Assembly (NCBI RefSeq): GCF_013375155.1
Contig: NZ_JABXOF010000015.1
Span: 1 to 64,000 of the forward strand
DNA from: Serratia ureilytica
Lineage (GTDB): Bacteria; Pseudomonadota; Gammaproteobacteria; Enterobacterales; Enterobacteriaceae
Reading direction: 5' to 3'
Length of the DNA stretch: 64,000 bases
Made by a program: the position numbers and the translations under genes
Shown here: in pieces, positions 34,770-43,700 of the stretch
How the letters are laid out: the number at the start of each line of letters is the position of its first letter
Numbering within the stretch: position 1 is the first letter of the stretch
Notes under the pieces: generated by a model
Told to the model about the DNA's origin: nothing
Seen by the model: the letters and a program-made list of their open reading frames with translations, nothing else
Database searches by the model: none

Positions 34770-37353
34770 CCTTCAGTAAGTTAGTGAGTTCTGCCAGGCC
34801 CTGCATATCAAACTCATTGCCCGTGAGCTCGCCCATCATCTTCGCTAGCTCTTGCTCGGTGGTTTTCATCTCATGGGCTATCTGCGAATAAGTGACGGCG
34901 TATTTATCAGCCAGGGCTTGTACCTGACAGGAGAGCTGGCTAATCACGGCATTTGGCATGCCGGCGAGTTCGGCGCTTAATGGTGCAATCCATTTAAGGT
35001 ACAGCAGGCTATTCGCCTGTTCATCGGTTAAGGCTTCGATGGTCGTCTTGGTTTTTAGGTGCAGGGCAGTGGCGGTATCTTTGACCGCTTTTTTCAGGGT
35101 TTTTTCTTCATCGATTAATTTGTTCGCACGAATAACTTTGGCTTCATAGCTTTCTTCTGCAAATTTAACTTTGCTGTCTTTTTGTTCTTTCAGGAAGGTT
35201 TTGGCGGCTTTGCTTAATTCTGCACTCGCAAAGCCGTCCTTGCTCTCTTTGACCGTATCTTGTTCTTTTTCTTCTTCGGTTAGTGATTCTAAAATTTCTT
35301 CCAGCCTGCTGGCAATTTCTGCCAGACGAGTTTCATTATCCGCCAGGGCTTGTAAGTCATCACTTAAGTACGTTTGTTGCACTAAATCGAAGGGCAATAT
35401 GTGGCCTTTCCACCCCTCTTGTACTTCGGTGTCATTGCCGTTTTTTTTCTTTATAACAATATTGGGATCAACTTGCTTGGTGGCAGCAAAGCCTTCGGTT
35501 TGCATCATTTCTAAATCGGCGCTGATCAGTTGCCATTGATTGTTTAGAAATTGGTAAGCCTGGTATTTGTCGATTAAGGCAATGGGGGCTAAGCGAGTAA
35601 ATAACGCGGTACTTAATACCGCCTCTTGCTGATTACGCTTTACACTTTGCCAGTTTTGTATCAACTGAGTGTTTAGGTGATCATCAAAGCCATTAAAGGT
35701 CTGGTTGTAGGCGCTGATAAACTCCAACACTTGCGGATGCCCGCTAATGCTGGCGTTGACGTCTTGCTTGTCAATGACCAGCTCACTGTAAGCGGCGGAT
35801 TTTGGTGTAAACAGGGTACTGCGTAATTGTGGGAAGGTTTGCCAAAAGCTATTTAACTCGGCAATTTCGCTGTTGGGAATGCCGCCGAGCATGGTGGCAT
35901 GTAAATCCCAGGTTTGTGCCGTCGCAGAGGAATCCACATAGCGCGGTATGTTAAGGTTGTAACCGTTGTCGCGCAGGGTTTCTTTGCTCACTAGTTGTGA
36001 GTACTTGTCGACACTCTCTCGGTTAATCACCGCATCAGTGATGCGTTTGATATCACTCGCTTGCAATTTGTTGTTTTTGCCTTCTTTTATAAAGTGTTTG
36101 GAGGCATCGACTACCAATACATCGGTGTTTTGGCGTTTTTGTTTGATTACTAAAATCACCGTGGGAATGCTGGTGCCAAAAAAGATATTGGCCGGTAAAC
36201 CGATAACGGTCTCAATATGATTCTGCTCAATGAGTTGCTTGCGAATTTGACCTTCTTCACCGCCACGGAACAAGACACCATGCGGAAGGACGATAGCCAT
36301 AATGCCATCGGGTTTTAGGTGGTAGAGGTCGTGCAGTAAAAAAGCAAAATCAGCTTTGGTTTTAGGTGCCAGGCCAAAACGTGAATAGCGAGGATCGCTC
36401 TCTTTAAAGCTGGGGTCCCAGTTTTGTGAGTAAGGCGGGTTGGATACCACGGCATCGACATGTAAGGCGTAGTATGAACCTTGAGGATCGCTGTCATCAA
36501 AATACGGCCAATCTTCTTCCAGGGTATCGCCATTACGAGTTTTGATGTTGCTGGCTTTGATACCGCGCATGATGAGATTCATACGGGTTAGGTTGTAGGT
36601 ATTGGCTTTTAACTCTTGGGCGAAATAGGTGATGCTGTCTTTGTTTTTAGCGTATTTCTCGAACGCCTCACCAATATTGATCAGCAACGAACCCGAGCCT
36701 GAAGTTGGGTCGTAAATTTTGATGGTATCTTTGTGTTTTAACTCGTGGGCGATGATGTTTGACATGAGTACCGAGACTTCATGAGGCGTGTAAAACTCAC
36801 CGGCTTTTTTACCCGCATTGGCAGCAAATTTCTCAAGCAGGTATTCGTAAATGTAGCCCAGTACGTCATACCCTTGATTACTATTCATGGGAATGCTTTT
36901 GATCAGGTGAAGTAAGTCGCTGATGGCCTTGGTGCGTTTGCCTGCACTTTCACCAAGTTTGCTCAATCCTGTTTCTAAGGTGGTAAAAATACCATCAAAC
37001 AGTTTTTTGTAAGTTGGCGAAATCAAACGGCTAAAGGCCGAGAGCGCATCTCGCACGTTAGATTCATCAAATTCGGATGTTGGATCAATCCATGTAGAAA
37101 AAAGATTATCGTAGGCAATAAAGTAGCCCAGGTTGCTTTGCAGGTATTCAACTGTGTCGGTGTCTTCTTCATTGAGGGTTTTGATGTCTTCAGACGTCAT
37201 CCCCTGTCTGGTGACAAACTGCACTAGCTGGTCGCTTAGGTACTTGTAGAAGATAAAGCCGAGTATGTAGTCTTTGTATTCGTTGGCTTCAATTTTAGAA
37301 CGCATCTGGTTGGCAGATTCCCAGATTTTTGCCGCAAGTTGTTGTTTATTCAC
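34762..37353 (-). CDS. hsdM: Type I restriction-modification methyltransferase subunit, long form
   Basis: An 863-residue HsdM N6-adenine methyltransferase. N-terminal HsdM domain (KIWESANQMRSKIEANEYKD), then FYTPHEVSVLMSNII, SAM-binding DPTSGSGSLLINIGEAF near 230 and catalytic NPPYSQNW near 305. Classical HsdM has about 500 residues; here about 340 more follow, with a helical, Lys/Glu-rich coiled-coil part (about 660-790). Long forms of this kind occur in several bacteria. The GTG at 37353 behind ACAGGACTT is chosen because the product then starts VNKQQLAAKIW, the usual HsdM beginning; a TTG 21 bp upstream is less likely. Confidence 0.93.
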   Translation of the reverse strand: MNKQQLAAKIWESANQMRSKIEANEYKDYILGFIFYKYLSDQLVQFVTRQGMTSEDIKTLNEEDTDTVEYLQSNLGYFIAYDNLFSTWIDPTSEFDESNVRDALSAFSRLISPTYKKLFDGIFTTLETGLSKLGESAGKRTKAISDLLHLIKSIPMNSNQGYDVLGYIYEYLLEKFAANAGKKAGEFYTPHEVSVLMSNIIAHELKHKDTIKIYDPTSGSGSLLINIGEAFEKYAKNKDSITYFAQELKANTYNLTRMNLIMRGIKASNIKTRNGDTLEEDWPYFDDSDPQGSYYALHVDAVVSNPPYSQNWDPSFKESDPRYSRFGLAPKTKADFAFLLHDLYHLKPDGIMAIVLPHGVLFRGGEEGQIRKQLIEQNHIETVIGLPANIFFGTSIPTVILVIKQKRQNTDVLVVDASKHFIKEGKNNKLQASDIKRITDAVINRESVDKYSQLVSKETLRDNGYNLNIPRYVDSSATAQTWDLHATMLGGIPNSEIAELNSFWQTFPQLRSTLFTPKSAAYSELVIDKQDVNASISGHPQVLEFISAYNQTFNGFDDHLNTQLIQNWQSVKRNQQEAVLSTALFTRLAPIALIDKYQAYQFLNNQWQLISADLEMMQTEGFAATKQVDPNIVIKKKNGNDTEVQEGWKGHILPFDLVQQTYLSDDLQALADNETRLAEIASRLEEILESLTEEEKEQDTVKESKDGFASAELSKAAKTFLKEQKDSKVKFAEESYEAKVIRANKLIDEEKTLKKAVKDTATALHLKTKTTIEALTDEQANSLLYLKWIAPLSAELAGMPNAVISQLSCQVQALADKYAVTYSQIAHEMKTTEQELAKMMGELTGNEFDMQGLAELTNLLKGE

Positions 37354-37519
37354 AATAAGTCCTGTTAAAAGCAATTCTTTTTCGAAAAAGTCTATTTTAG
37401 GGTTTCGATTGTACGTTTCATAAGAGCTTCTTGCTAGCTGCAGGGCTTTACTAGTCGGTTGCAGTAAGTAGTTCTACAATCTCGATTCCTACCAAGATTG
37501 CCATTTCATCTGGTGCATC

Positions 37520-38210
37520 ACCAATCAAAATAGTCGCTATCGAGTTTAGAAACCTTCATTAGCGTCGGACTGGTACCCACCTCGTTGTCCATCATCAGAT
37601 AAACTAGCCGATTATCATCGATAAGTACCATGCCTTCTATCGATTGCGCGTAGGCAACGTCATACTTAGTAAAGCCAGAAGTCGTAATGAATACCCTAAT
37701 TTAGCCTTTTGCCACACCAGGTCACCTTAGAATGCATGCAACTCAGGGCGGCCTACGGTGTTTTGCCAGCGTTTGGCTTGCACACACGCCTTTTCTAAAC
37801 CGAGCTTGTCTAAAGAAATAACGCTATCAATTCCAGCATCACCGCTGCCGCCAACACGCTCTGAATCGTGATGGCCGCCGTAACCTAAACGGTGCAGCAC
37901 ATCCAGTACGATGACCTCGAAGCGGCCTTGAGATACCTGGCTTAGGTTCTCCAGCCGTTCCGATGCAACCGCATCGTGGATCTTTGATTGATTGCTCAAG
38001 GCGGTCGTCTGGGCTGTTTGTTAACATCGGTTGGGTGAGAAGGGGTTCTGTAACCGGGGCCAAATCTACCGCATCACTATTTTGTTGAAGTTTGACGTTG
38101 GTGTAAGCCAAAGCGAGATGTTCAATTTCTGCTGCAGTGAGTACGTTTCGAACGATTGTGAGCCCATCCGGTACGGTTTTGTAAACCAATTGGCTGCTGG
38201 CAATGGTTCT
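37520..38210 (-). pseudogene. mrr: Decayed mrr restriction gene
   Basis: Minus-strand fragments align in order with Mrr: QLVYK near 38190, NRTGWAHNRSKR in another frame, LALAYTNVKLQQ and SPDDRLEQS (about 38110-37990), ENLSQVSQGRFEVIVLDVLH through ACVQAKRWQNTVGRPELHAF (about 37960-37730), then, past an in-frame stop after HAF and another frameshift, TTSGFTKYDVAYAQSIEGMV and ending KLDSDYFDW near 37523. The first roughly 50 residues are missing. At least three frameshifts, one stop and a deletion make it non-functional. The PD-(D/E)xK core (GDAGIDSVI, VQAKRW) is still readable. Confidence 0.85.
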
Positions 38211-38220
38211 GTGGCATAAG

Positions 38221-38370
38221 ATGATTGGTTTCCCTGTTACCCTGATCCCCTTTAATGTCATTGGCGTTTTGCTGGTCAGATTGCGTTATTTTATTATGGT
38301 GCTTGTTGGGCTCCTGATCCTTCTGTTTGTTGTCTCTCTGATAGTCAGTATTATTTCCTCCATGATTTAA
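38221..38370 (+). CDS. 49-residue hydrophobic peptide
   Basis: An ATG-initiated frame encoding one long or two short membrane helices (VIGVLLVRLRYFIMVLVGLL, then ILLFVVSLIVSIISSM). It begins just beyond the point where mrr similarity stops and ends 9 bp before the next gene, with which it probably forms a pair. The ribosome site is poor, so translation is uncertain. No family recognised. Confidence 0.45.
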   Translation: MIGFPVTLIPFNVIGVLLVRLRYFIMVLVGLLILLFVVSLIVSIISSMI

Positions 38371-38379
38371 GGCGGCTTT

Positions 38380-38748
38380 ATGAATGAGAGCGTTCTTCGT
38401 GCTTTTAGCTTTAACGGTGCACTGGATGCGGGAATGGATCCGGGTAGCTTTGCATGGCAGTCCGTACCTGTCGGCGACTGGGCCGCTCGACTCGATTTCA
38501 AAGTCTGGTCGAATACCACGTCCTCCGGCCACCTTGTCTGTTATTTTACCTCCCTGGATGATGGCCAACGATACCGTCTCTCGGCATTTCGACCGAAAAA
38601 TGGCTCCCGTCGTTATACCCCAAAAGATGGTGGTATTGACTTTTCTGAAGGTGGGCTGGATGGGCAAGTATTTTTGTTGAATGTGGGAAAAACGCGTAAT
38701 GGTACTTCTGCATGGTTGGGGGCTGAGTTTTTGGAGCGTGATGATTAA
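38380..38748 (+). CDS. Small soluble protein of unknown function
   Basis: A 122-residue protein starting at ATG 38380 behind AAGGCGG. It begins MNESVLRAFSFNGALDAGMD, and aromatic/strand-rich segments (GDWAARLDFKVWSNTTSSGH, YRLSAFRPKNG, FLLNVGKTRNGTSAW) suggest a small beta fold. It pairs with the membrane peptide upstream and sits between the mrr remnant and cdiB. I do not recognise the family. Codon use is closer to the ICE than to the hsd operon. Confidence 0.6.
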   Translation: MNESVLRAFSFNGALDAGMDPGSFAWQSVPVGDWAARLDFKVWSNTTSSGHLVCYFTSLDDGQRYRLSAFRPKNGSRRYTPKDGGIDFSEGGLDGQVFLLNVGKTRNGTSAWLGAEFLERDD

Positions 38749-38792
38749 AAATCATGTATCGAATTAAGTTTAGATCCTGAATCTAAGCTAAG

Positions 38793-38939
38793 CACCGTGA
38801 CGCCGAAGAAAATCAGCGTGTTTATACGCTGCAGGATGTACCACGTGGCACAGTTGACCGCACAGTAGGATTGTGTGTGACTCAACTGACAACGCAGGCA
38901 ATATCATTCCTCCCGGAACACGATTTGCTTGCTTTTTGA
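38793..38939 (+). pseudogene. Possible gene remnant before cdiB
   Basis: An open frame without a start codon reads HRDAEENQRVYTLQDVPRG then TVDRTVGLCVTQLTTQAIS and ends in a stop at 38937. It looks protein-like but is only about 49 codons, so it is either the tail of a lost gene or chance. Confidence 0.3.
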
Positions 38940-38985
38940 TCTTACGGGTGGATAATGCGCCAAAAATTACATATCTTGACACTTT

Positions 38986-40731
38986 ATGAAATGGATTTTC
39001 ATGAAAAGGACCTTTCTGTCGCACGGATCCACATCGAAGGCGTTGAGCCACGTTCTCGCGGGTGTTCTTTTCACCGGCACTTTCCCGGGCATGGCCGCCA
39101 CACCCTCTGATACCCCGGAGCGAGCAGCTTCCACCATTGATGTCCGTGAGCAACAGCGCCAGCAGGAGCGTGAGCGCGCTCTGCAACAGCAAAATGCCCC
39201 GCAGGCCGATGCGCGTCTTTCTCGCCCCGAGGCCGTGATGCCGGATTACCCGGTCAATGAGTCCCCCTGCTTCACCATCAATCGGCTAACGTTGGTCGGG
39301 GAAGCGGCCGGCCGCTTTCAGTGGGCGCTGGACGCCGCTGCGGATGCCAAAGGTCGCTGTCTGGGTAGCCAGGGCATTGTGCTTGCCATCAACAAGGTGC
39401 AAAACGTCATACTGGCCAAGGGCTATGTCACAACACGCGTGATGGCGCAGGAGCAGGACTTGACCACGGGCGTATTGACGCTGACGTTGCAGCCGGGGCG
39501 TATTGGTGACATCCGCTTTGGGGAGCCGGTCTCCTGGCGTGGGCGGCTGTGGAACGCTATTCCGGCCTCGCGCGGCGATATCCTCAACCTGCGTGATATC
39601 GAACAGGGGCTGGAGAACTTCAGACGAGTGCCCAGCGCCAATGCCGACATTAAAATCGTGCCCGGTGCCCAGGAGGCCACCAGTGACCTGCAGGTCAACT
39701 GGCACGAGGGGCGGCCGGTGCGGCTCAGTCTGGGGCTGGACGACAGCGGCTCCAAAAGTACCGGGCGCTATCTGGGTTCGGCCACCCTGGCACTCGATGC
39801 GCCGTTTGCGCAAAACGACCTTTTCTACGCCAACATCGGCAAGGATGTGTTTCAGCACGGGCCGTTTGGCAACCGTTCACATACGCTGAACTACTTTTTC
39901 CCGGTGGGATATTGGGCTTTCTCGGCCAATTACAACGACTACACCTATCACCAGAACATCCCCAACGCCAATGAGGTGCTGCGCTACAGCGGCAAGAGCG
40001 ACAACATTCAGTTGACCGTCTCCCGGTTGCTGTACCGCGACCAGTCGCACAAGTTAACGCTCAACCTGCGCGGCTATCGCAAGCACTCGACTAACGCCGT
40101 GGACGACGTTGATATTGTGTCGCAAAAACGTCGGACCGCCGGCTGGGAGCTGGGGCTGAATCAGCGCAGCTACTTCGGTACCACTACGCTGGACGGCAAT
40201 ATCAACTGGCGCCGCGGTACCGGGGCGTTCAATGCCTTGCCTGCGCCGGAAGAATCGCGTCACGAAGGCAGTGCGCGTACCGGCATTTTGCTCGCCGACC
40301 TGGGCATCAACCGGCCTTTCTCCTGGGGTGAGCAGCCCTGGCGGTTTTATACCAGCGTGCGGGGCCAGTGGAGCCAGAATGCGCTGACGCCGCAGGAGCG
40401 GATGGCCATTGCCGGGCGTTACACGGTGCGTGGCTTTGACGGCGAACAGATGCTGTCCGGCGAAAAGGGCCTGCTGTGGCGCAATGAAATCGCCTGGAAC
40501 GTGTTTTCTCGCGGGCATGAATTGTATCTGGCCGCCGACTACGGTCGGGTGGACGGCCCAAACACCCGCCACTTGGTTGGCCATCAATTGGCGGGCAGCG
40601 CGCTCGGCGTGCGCGGCGCGCTGTGGGGGCGATTCAGCTATGACCTGTTTGCCGGCGTTCCGCTCTACAAGCCTGCGGGGTTCCACACCTCCGGCGCGAC
40701 CGCGGGTTTTAGCGTAAATCTGGAAATTTGA
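38986..40731 (+). CDS. cdiB: CdiB, two-partner secretion outer-membrane transporter
   Basis: A 581-residue TpsB/FhaC-family protein that exports CdiA. A signal peptide (ending near GMAATP) is followed by a Gln/Arg-rich helix (about 45-75), POTRA domains (CFTINRLTLVGEAAGRFQW; then GYVTTRVMAQEQDL; then LTLTLQPGRIGDIRFGE) and a 16-strand barrel with the diagnostic VRGFDGEQMLSG near 485. It ends with Phe-rich strands typical of outer-membrane proteins (GFSVNLEI). ATG 38986 and ATG 39001 are both possible; the latter gives a more usual signal peptide. It lies 67 bp upstream of cdiA. Confidence 0.93.
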   Translation: MKWIFMKRTFLSHGSTSKALSHVLAGVLFTGTFPGMAATPSDTPERAASTIDVREQQRQQERERALQQQNAPQADARLSRPEAVMPDYPVNESPCFTINRLTLVGEAAGRFQWALDAAADAKGRCLGSQGIVLAINKVQNVILAKGYVTTRVMAQEQDLTTGVLTLTLQPGRIGDIRFGEPVSWRGRLWNAIPASRGDILNLRDIEQGLENFRRVPSANADIKIVPGAQEATSDLQVNWHEGRPVRLSLGLDDSGSKSTGRYLGSATLALDAPFAQNDLFYANIGKDVFQHGPFGNRSHTLNYFFPVGYWAFSANYNDYTYHQNIPNANEVLRYSGKSDNIQLTVSRLLYRDQSHKLTLNLRGYRKHSTNAVDDVDIVSQKRRTAGWELGLNQRSYFGTTTLDGNINWRRGTGAFNALPAPEESRHEGSARTGILLADLGINRPFSWGEQPWRFYTSVRGQWSQNALTPQERMAIAGRYTVRGFDGEQMLSGEKGLLWRNEIAWNVFSRGHELYLAADYGRVDGPNTRHLVGHQLAGSALGVRGALWGRFSYDLFAGVPLYKPAGFHTSGATAGFSVNLEI

Positions 40732-40798
40732 ACATCGCGATACCGGCAGCGTTGCTGCGCTGACCTGAACGGACTGACTTTTCTCACGGATGTGACCT

Positions 40799-43700
40799 AT
40801 GAACAAACATTGCTATCGCCTTATCTTCAGCCGCACCCACGGGGAGTTGCGGGTGGTGTCCGAACTGGCCCGCAGCTGCAGCAGCGAGCCGGGGCAACGC
40901 ATCGGTTCAGGAATAACAGGTGGAAGTCGTCTGTGGGTCACCGTGCGTCGGTCAGTGTGGCTGCTTGGGCTGTTGATGTTCGCCGGCCCCGTCATGGCAG
41001 ACGGCATTGTCGCGGACGGCGGTGCCAATCCTTCCCAGCGGCCGGAGGTCATCAATACCCAGAACGGCTTGCCGCAGGTCAACATCACCGCCCCCAACCA
41101 GGCTGGGGTCTCACATAATCAGTATCAGCAGTTCGACGTCGACGCCAAAGGCGCCATCCTCAACAACTCGGCGGGGATGACCGCGACCCAGATGGCCGGA
41201 ATGATCCAGGGTAACCCTAACCTCAATCCCAATTCCGCGCCGGCGCGCGTCATCCTCAACGAAGTCAACAGCAACAATCCCAGCCAGCTGCGCGGTTTTA
41301 TGGAAGTGGCCGGCGGCAAGGCGCAGGTGATTGTGGCCAACCCCGCCGGCATTGTCTGCAACGGCTGCGGCACCATCAACGCCGGACGCATGACGCTGAC
41401 CACCGGTAAACCGCAACTGAACGCCGATGGCAGTGTGGCGGGCTACCAGGTCGAGCGTGGCGTGGTGCGCATCGAGGGCGGTGGGCTCAACGGCGATACC
41501 CGTCATGATACCGAGTACGTCGACATTCTGGCGCGCGCGGTGGAGGTCAACGCCGGCGTCTGGGCTAAAGAAGGCGTGACGCTGGTGGCTGGCCGCAATC
41601 GCGTGAGCGCGGACGGCAAAACCGCCGCGCCGCTTTCGGGCGACGGCAGCGCCAGGCCTGAGCTTGCCATCGATATGGGGCAGATGGGCGGCATGTACAG
41701 CGGCAGTATCCGCATGATTGGCACTGAAGCCGGCGTCGGCGTGCGTAACCAGGGCGGACAGGTCCAGGCGGGCAAAACGCTCACCGTGAGCAGCGAAGGC
41801 AAGCTCAGCTGGCGCTCTGGTGCGCCGGATGCGGCCACGCAGGCCGGTGGCGATATTCAGCTGGCGGCAAAAGGCGACATCGAGACGCACGGGAAAGTGT
41901 ATAGCGGTGGCCAACTGGCCGTGCAGAGTCGCGAGGGAATGTTAACGCAATCCGGTACGTTGGCGGCGGCCGGGAATGTGCACCTGAACGCCGCGCGCGG
42001 CATTCAAAGCAGTGGCCACCTGCTGGCGGGCAGTAATGCCGACAGCACGCTGGTCCATGATGCCAATCTGCAGCTTGATAGCCAGGGCGAAATTCGCGCC
42101 AGTGGCAGTCTGCTCAGTAAAAAGAACGTCAACGCGACCGGGCGGCGGGTGGATATCAGCGGCGCGCAGGTCGGAGCCGGCCGTACCGCGCTGACGGCCC
42201 GCGAGGGCGGGGTGGCATTGCGCCAGTCCACCGTAGACAGCGGTGAGCTGGCCGTGAGCACGAAGGGAAATGTGGATGCGCAGCAGGCCAGGGTCAAGGC
42301 CGGGCGCTGGACGGTAGATGCCGACAACCTGTCCAACCAACAGGCGACCTGGTCACAGACCGGTGACGGTGAAAGCCGTTTCACCCTGGCAGGCGCACTG
42401 GATAACGGTGACGGCACCATCGAGACGCAGAGCCTTCTGCTTTCGGCCGGCCGGCTGGTCAATCAGCGTGGTCGCCTGGTGGCGCTGGGGGAAACGGCGC
42501 AGCACTGGCGAGTGGGTGGCCTGCTCGACAATGGCGGTGGCACGATGGGCAGCAACGGAGCTCTTCGCCTCGACGCCGGCAGCCTCGATAATCAGCGCGG
42601 CACGGTAAAAACCCAGGCGGGCTTCACGCTCCATGCTGATGGTGCGGTGAATAATGCCGGGGGCAACCTGCTGGCCGGGAACGGCCTGGCGCTTGAGGCA
42701 GGTAGCGATCTGAATAACCAGTCCGGCACCCTGAGTGGCGATGACGTGCGTCTGGCGGTACAACGGCTGGATAACGCGCAGGGGCAGATCATCGGTCAGG
42801 GCAATCTCGACCTGACGGCCAGCCGCCTGGATAACCAACGCGGCCTGATGGGTGCCGGCAAGGCGCTGGATATCCATACCGGCGACTGGGACAACCGTGG
42901 CGGCACGGCGCAAGGCGAAACGGCCGTCACGGCAACGGCAACGACCCTCAACAACGACGGTGGCAAGCTGCTGTCCGGCCAGGCATCAACCCTGACGACC
43001 TCGGGTAATGCCAGTAACCGTGGCGGCGAAATCAGCGCCGCGGTGCTGACGGTGAAGTCTGACCGTCTCGACAACACGCAGGGCAAGGTGATTGGCCGAC
43101 AACGGCTTGAGCTGCATGCCCGTCAGGGGCTGGACAACACGCAGGGGCTGCTGGGCGCCGGTGAGATGCTGACGGTGAGCAGTGAGGGCGAGCTGAACAA
43201 TCATCACGGTAGGGTGCAGGGAAATGGGCAAACCACGGTGTCAGCGCGAGACGTCCACAACGAGGCCGGCAAGCTGCTGGGTGGGCAAAGGCTCTCTCTC
43301 ACTACGTCGGGCGTGCTTGGCAACCGCGAGGGGGAAATCAGCGGCGAGTCGCTCACGCTAACGGCGCAGCGCCTCGATAACGCTCAGGGCAAGGTGGTCG
43401 CCAGGCAGGATGCGAACCTGACGGCGAAGCAAGGGTTGAGCAACGCCGCCGGCTGGCTTGAAGGCGGCAGCACACTCGCCGTCAACACCGATGGCGATTG
43501 GGACAACCAGGGTGGCACCGCACAAGGTGGCCAGCAGGTCACCGCCAGCGCGCAGTCGCTCGACAATACCGGCGGGCGGCTGCAGTCCGGCGGAGGCCTG
43601 ACGCTGGATGCTACAGGCAATATCCTCAATCGCACCGGCAAACTGACCGCGCAGCAAGCCCTTGCCGTTAAAGGCGGTGCAGCCAGCCTGTTCGATAATG

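Noticed and set aside
30337..37353. BREX, DISARM or another multi-gene defence island
   Set aside because: Only the three classical hsd subunits are present; no PglX/BrxL, DrmA or similar genes.
37839..38261. A 140-residue minus-strand gene
   Set aside because: It is one frame of the frameshifted mrr remnant; the second half is out of frame relative to Mrr.
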